Assembly (NCBI RefSeq): GCF_000799735.1
Contig: NZ_JUHH01000001.1
Location: 744,001 to 808,000 of the forward strand
Source: Methylotenera sp. G11
GTDB taxonomy: Bacteria > Pseudomonadota > Gammaproteobacteria > Burkholderiales > Methylophilaceae
Direction of reading: 5' to 3'
Length of the DNA: 64,000 bases
This document shows, in pieces, positions 63,085 to 64,000 of this stretch (within the stretch, counting starts at the first letter, position 1; the number at the start of each line of letters is the position of its first letter). A program made the position numbers and the translations under genes. A model generated the notes under the pieces. The model searched no databases. It had not been told where the DNA came from and was given only the letters and a program-made list of their open reading frames with translations.

Positions 63085-64000
63085 TTATTTTTTATTTCTC
63101 AGGTTTGCAGCGATACGCATCCTGAGGGCATTGAGTTTAATGAAACCGCCCGCGTCCTTGTGGTCATACGCGCCTTTATCATCTTCAAAGGTAGCAATGT
63201 TAGGATCAAACAGCGAATTAGTTTTGCTGTCGCGCCCGCTGACGATGACATTGCCTTTATACAGTTTCACGCGCACCCAGCCATTCACTGAAGCCTGTGT
63301 ATGGTCAATCAAGGCCTGCAAGGCCATGCGCTCAGGGCTCCACCAGTAACCGTTGTAGATCATACTTGCATAACGCGGCATCAAATCATCTTTGAGATGC
63401 GCCACTTCACGATCCAGTGTTATGGACTCAATGGCACGGTGCGCTTTCAGCATGATGGTGCCACCAGGGGTTTCATAGCAACCGCGTGATTTCATGCCCA
63501 CGTAACGGTTCTCAACCAGGTCCAGACGACCGATGCCATGTTTGCCGCCAATCACATTCAGGTGTGCCAGCAGTTCGTGCGGTTTCATTGCCACGCCGTT
63601 CAGGCTGACCGGGTCACCGTTCACATATTCGATATCCAGGTACTCAGGGGCATCCGGCGCTTTCTCCGGGCTCACGCTCCAGCGCCACATTGATTCTTCA
63701 GCTTCTGCAGCCGGGTTTTCAAGATGGCGGCCTTCATAAGAAATATGCAGCAGATTGGCATCCATGCTGTATGGGCTGCCGCCTTGCTTGTGTTTCATAT
63801 CCACCGGAATGCCATGTTTTTCTGCGTAAGCCATCAATTTTTCACGGCTTAGCAGATCCCACTCGCGCCATGGGGCGATGATCTGGATGTTCGGATTCAG
63901 CGCGTAAGCGCCCAGCTCGAAACGCACCTGGTCGTTGCCCTTGCCGGTCGCGCCGTGTGAGATGGCATCGGCATTGGTCTGGCGCGCCACTTCAATCAGG
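63085..64000 (-). CDS. argG: Argininosuccinate synthase (5' end outside window)
   Basis: About 304 C-terminal residues of roughly 400 are visible; the start lies beyond the window. It joins citrulline and aspartate in arginine synthesis. [16 protein letters not shown] is the conserved citrulline/aspartate-binding segment, and [22 protein letters not shown] and YNGYWWSPE are typical of ArgG. It ends in ANLRNKK. The strong terminator follows. Confidence 0.96.
   Translation of the reverse strand, partial: LIEVARQTNADAISHGATGKGNDQVRFELGAYALNPNIQIIAPWREWDLLSREKLMAYAEKHGIPVDMKHKQGGSPYSMDANLLHISYEGRHLENPAAEAEESMWRWSVSPEKAPDAPEYLDIEYVNGDPVSLNGVAMKPHELLAHLNVIGGKHGIGRLDLVENRYVGMKSRGCYETPGGTIMLKAHRAIESITLDREVAHLKDDLMPRYASMIYNGYWWSPERMALQALIDHTQASVNGWVRVKLYKGNVIVSGRDSKTNSLFDPNIATFEDDKGAYDHKDAGGFIKLNALRMRIAANLRNKK

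Overview
The window looks like chromosome of an obligate or facultative methylotroph of the betaproteobacterial family Methylophilaceae (Methylotenera, Methylophilus, Methylovorus and Methylobacillus are candidates). This is an inference. It rests on a tetrahydromethanopterin (H4MPT) C1-oxidation gene cluster (mch, mtdB, mptG and three accessory genes) sitting among ordinary betaproteobacterial housekeeping genes (ppsA-ppsR, orn, M48 protease, rsgA, rnhA-dnaQ, argG). I saw no tRNA or rRNA genes, insertion sequences, CRISPR arrays or prophage genes.

Region 1 (about 1-23,540, all minus strand) is a Wzx/Wzy-type exopolysaccharide locus with a colanic-acid-like gene set. In order of transcription it holds manC, gmd, fcl and ugd (GDP-mannose, GDP-fucose, UDP-glucuronate), the Wzx flippase, a Wzy-like polymerase, four further glycosyltransferases, a WcaF-like acetyltransferase, a WcaI-like transferase, a VanZ protein, a secreted FecR/DUF6600 protein, a WcaJ-like initiating transferase, a PHP phosphatase, the Wza exporter, the Wzc tyrosine kinase and a membrane-anchored DnaJ protein cut by the window edge. 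The locus appears to start from a promoter at 23,833-23,861. An exact RfaH ops element (GGCGGTAGCGTG) lies just downstream of it, and an RfaH/NusG-type gene is divergently encoded next door. Long-range antitermination of the operon is the natural reading.

Region 2 (about 24,650-31,890) is an accessory block: an ankyrin protein, a coupled Fe(II)/2-oxoglutarate dioxygenase and GT32-like transferase pair, a small unknown protein, a TPR O-GlcNAc-transferase-like protein (GT41), and a Wzm/Wzt ABC glycan exporter whose leader carries a terminator-like hairpin. Region 3 (31,941-40,652, minus) adds two GT4 transferases, a second ugd, a large membrane glycosyltransferase-like protein, a 3-TM unknown protein coupled to GtrA and a dolichyl-phosphate-mannose-synthase-like GT2, and UDP-xylose synthase. 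The locus therefore has two separate glycan export routes.

Region 4 (40,746-46,972, minus) holds the H4MPT genes: mptG, mtdB, an ATP-grasp protein, mch, a RimK-like ligase and a CitG-like protein. The ATP-grasp gene seems to lack a standard start codon, and a palindromic interspersed repeat lies between mch and the RimK-like gene. Region 5 (47,346-64,000) is mostly housekeeping: ppsA-ppsR, gpx, crcB, glgA, orn, M48 protease, cytochrome c, rsgA, an HDAC-family deacetylase, queD, the dTDP-rhamnose operon rfbBACD, dnaQ-rnhA and the 3' part of argG.

Many genes are translationally coupled through ATGA, GTGA, TTGA or TGATG overlaps, and I used these to choose starts. Three start-proximal leaders in the exopolysaccharide operon (wzc, the wcaJ-like gene, gmd) each carry a short tandem duplication.
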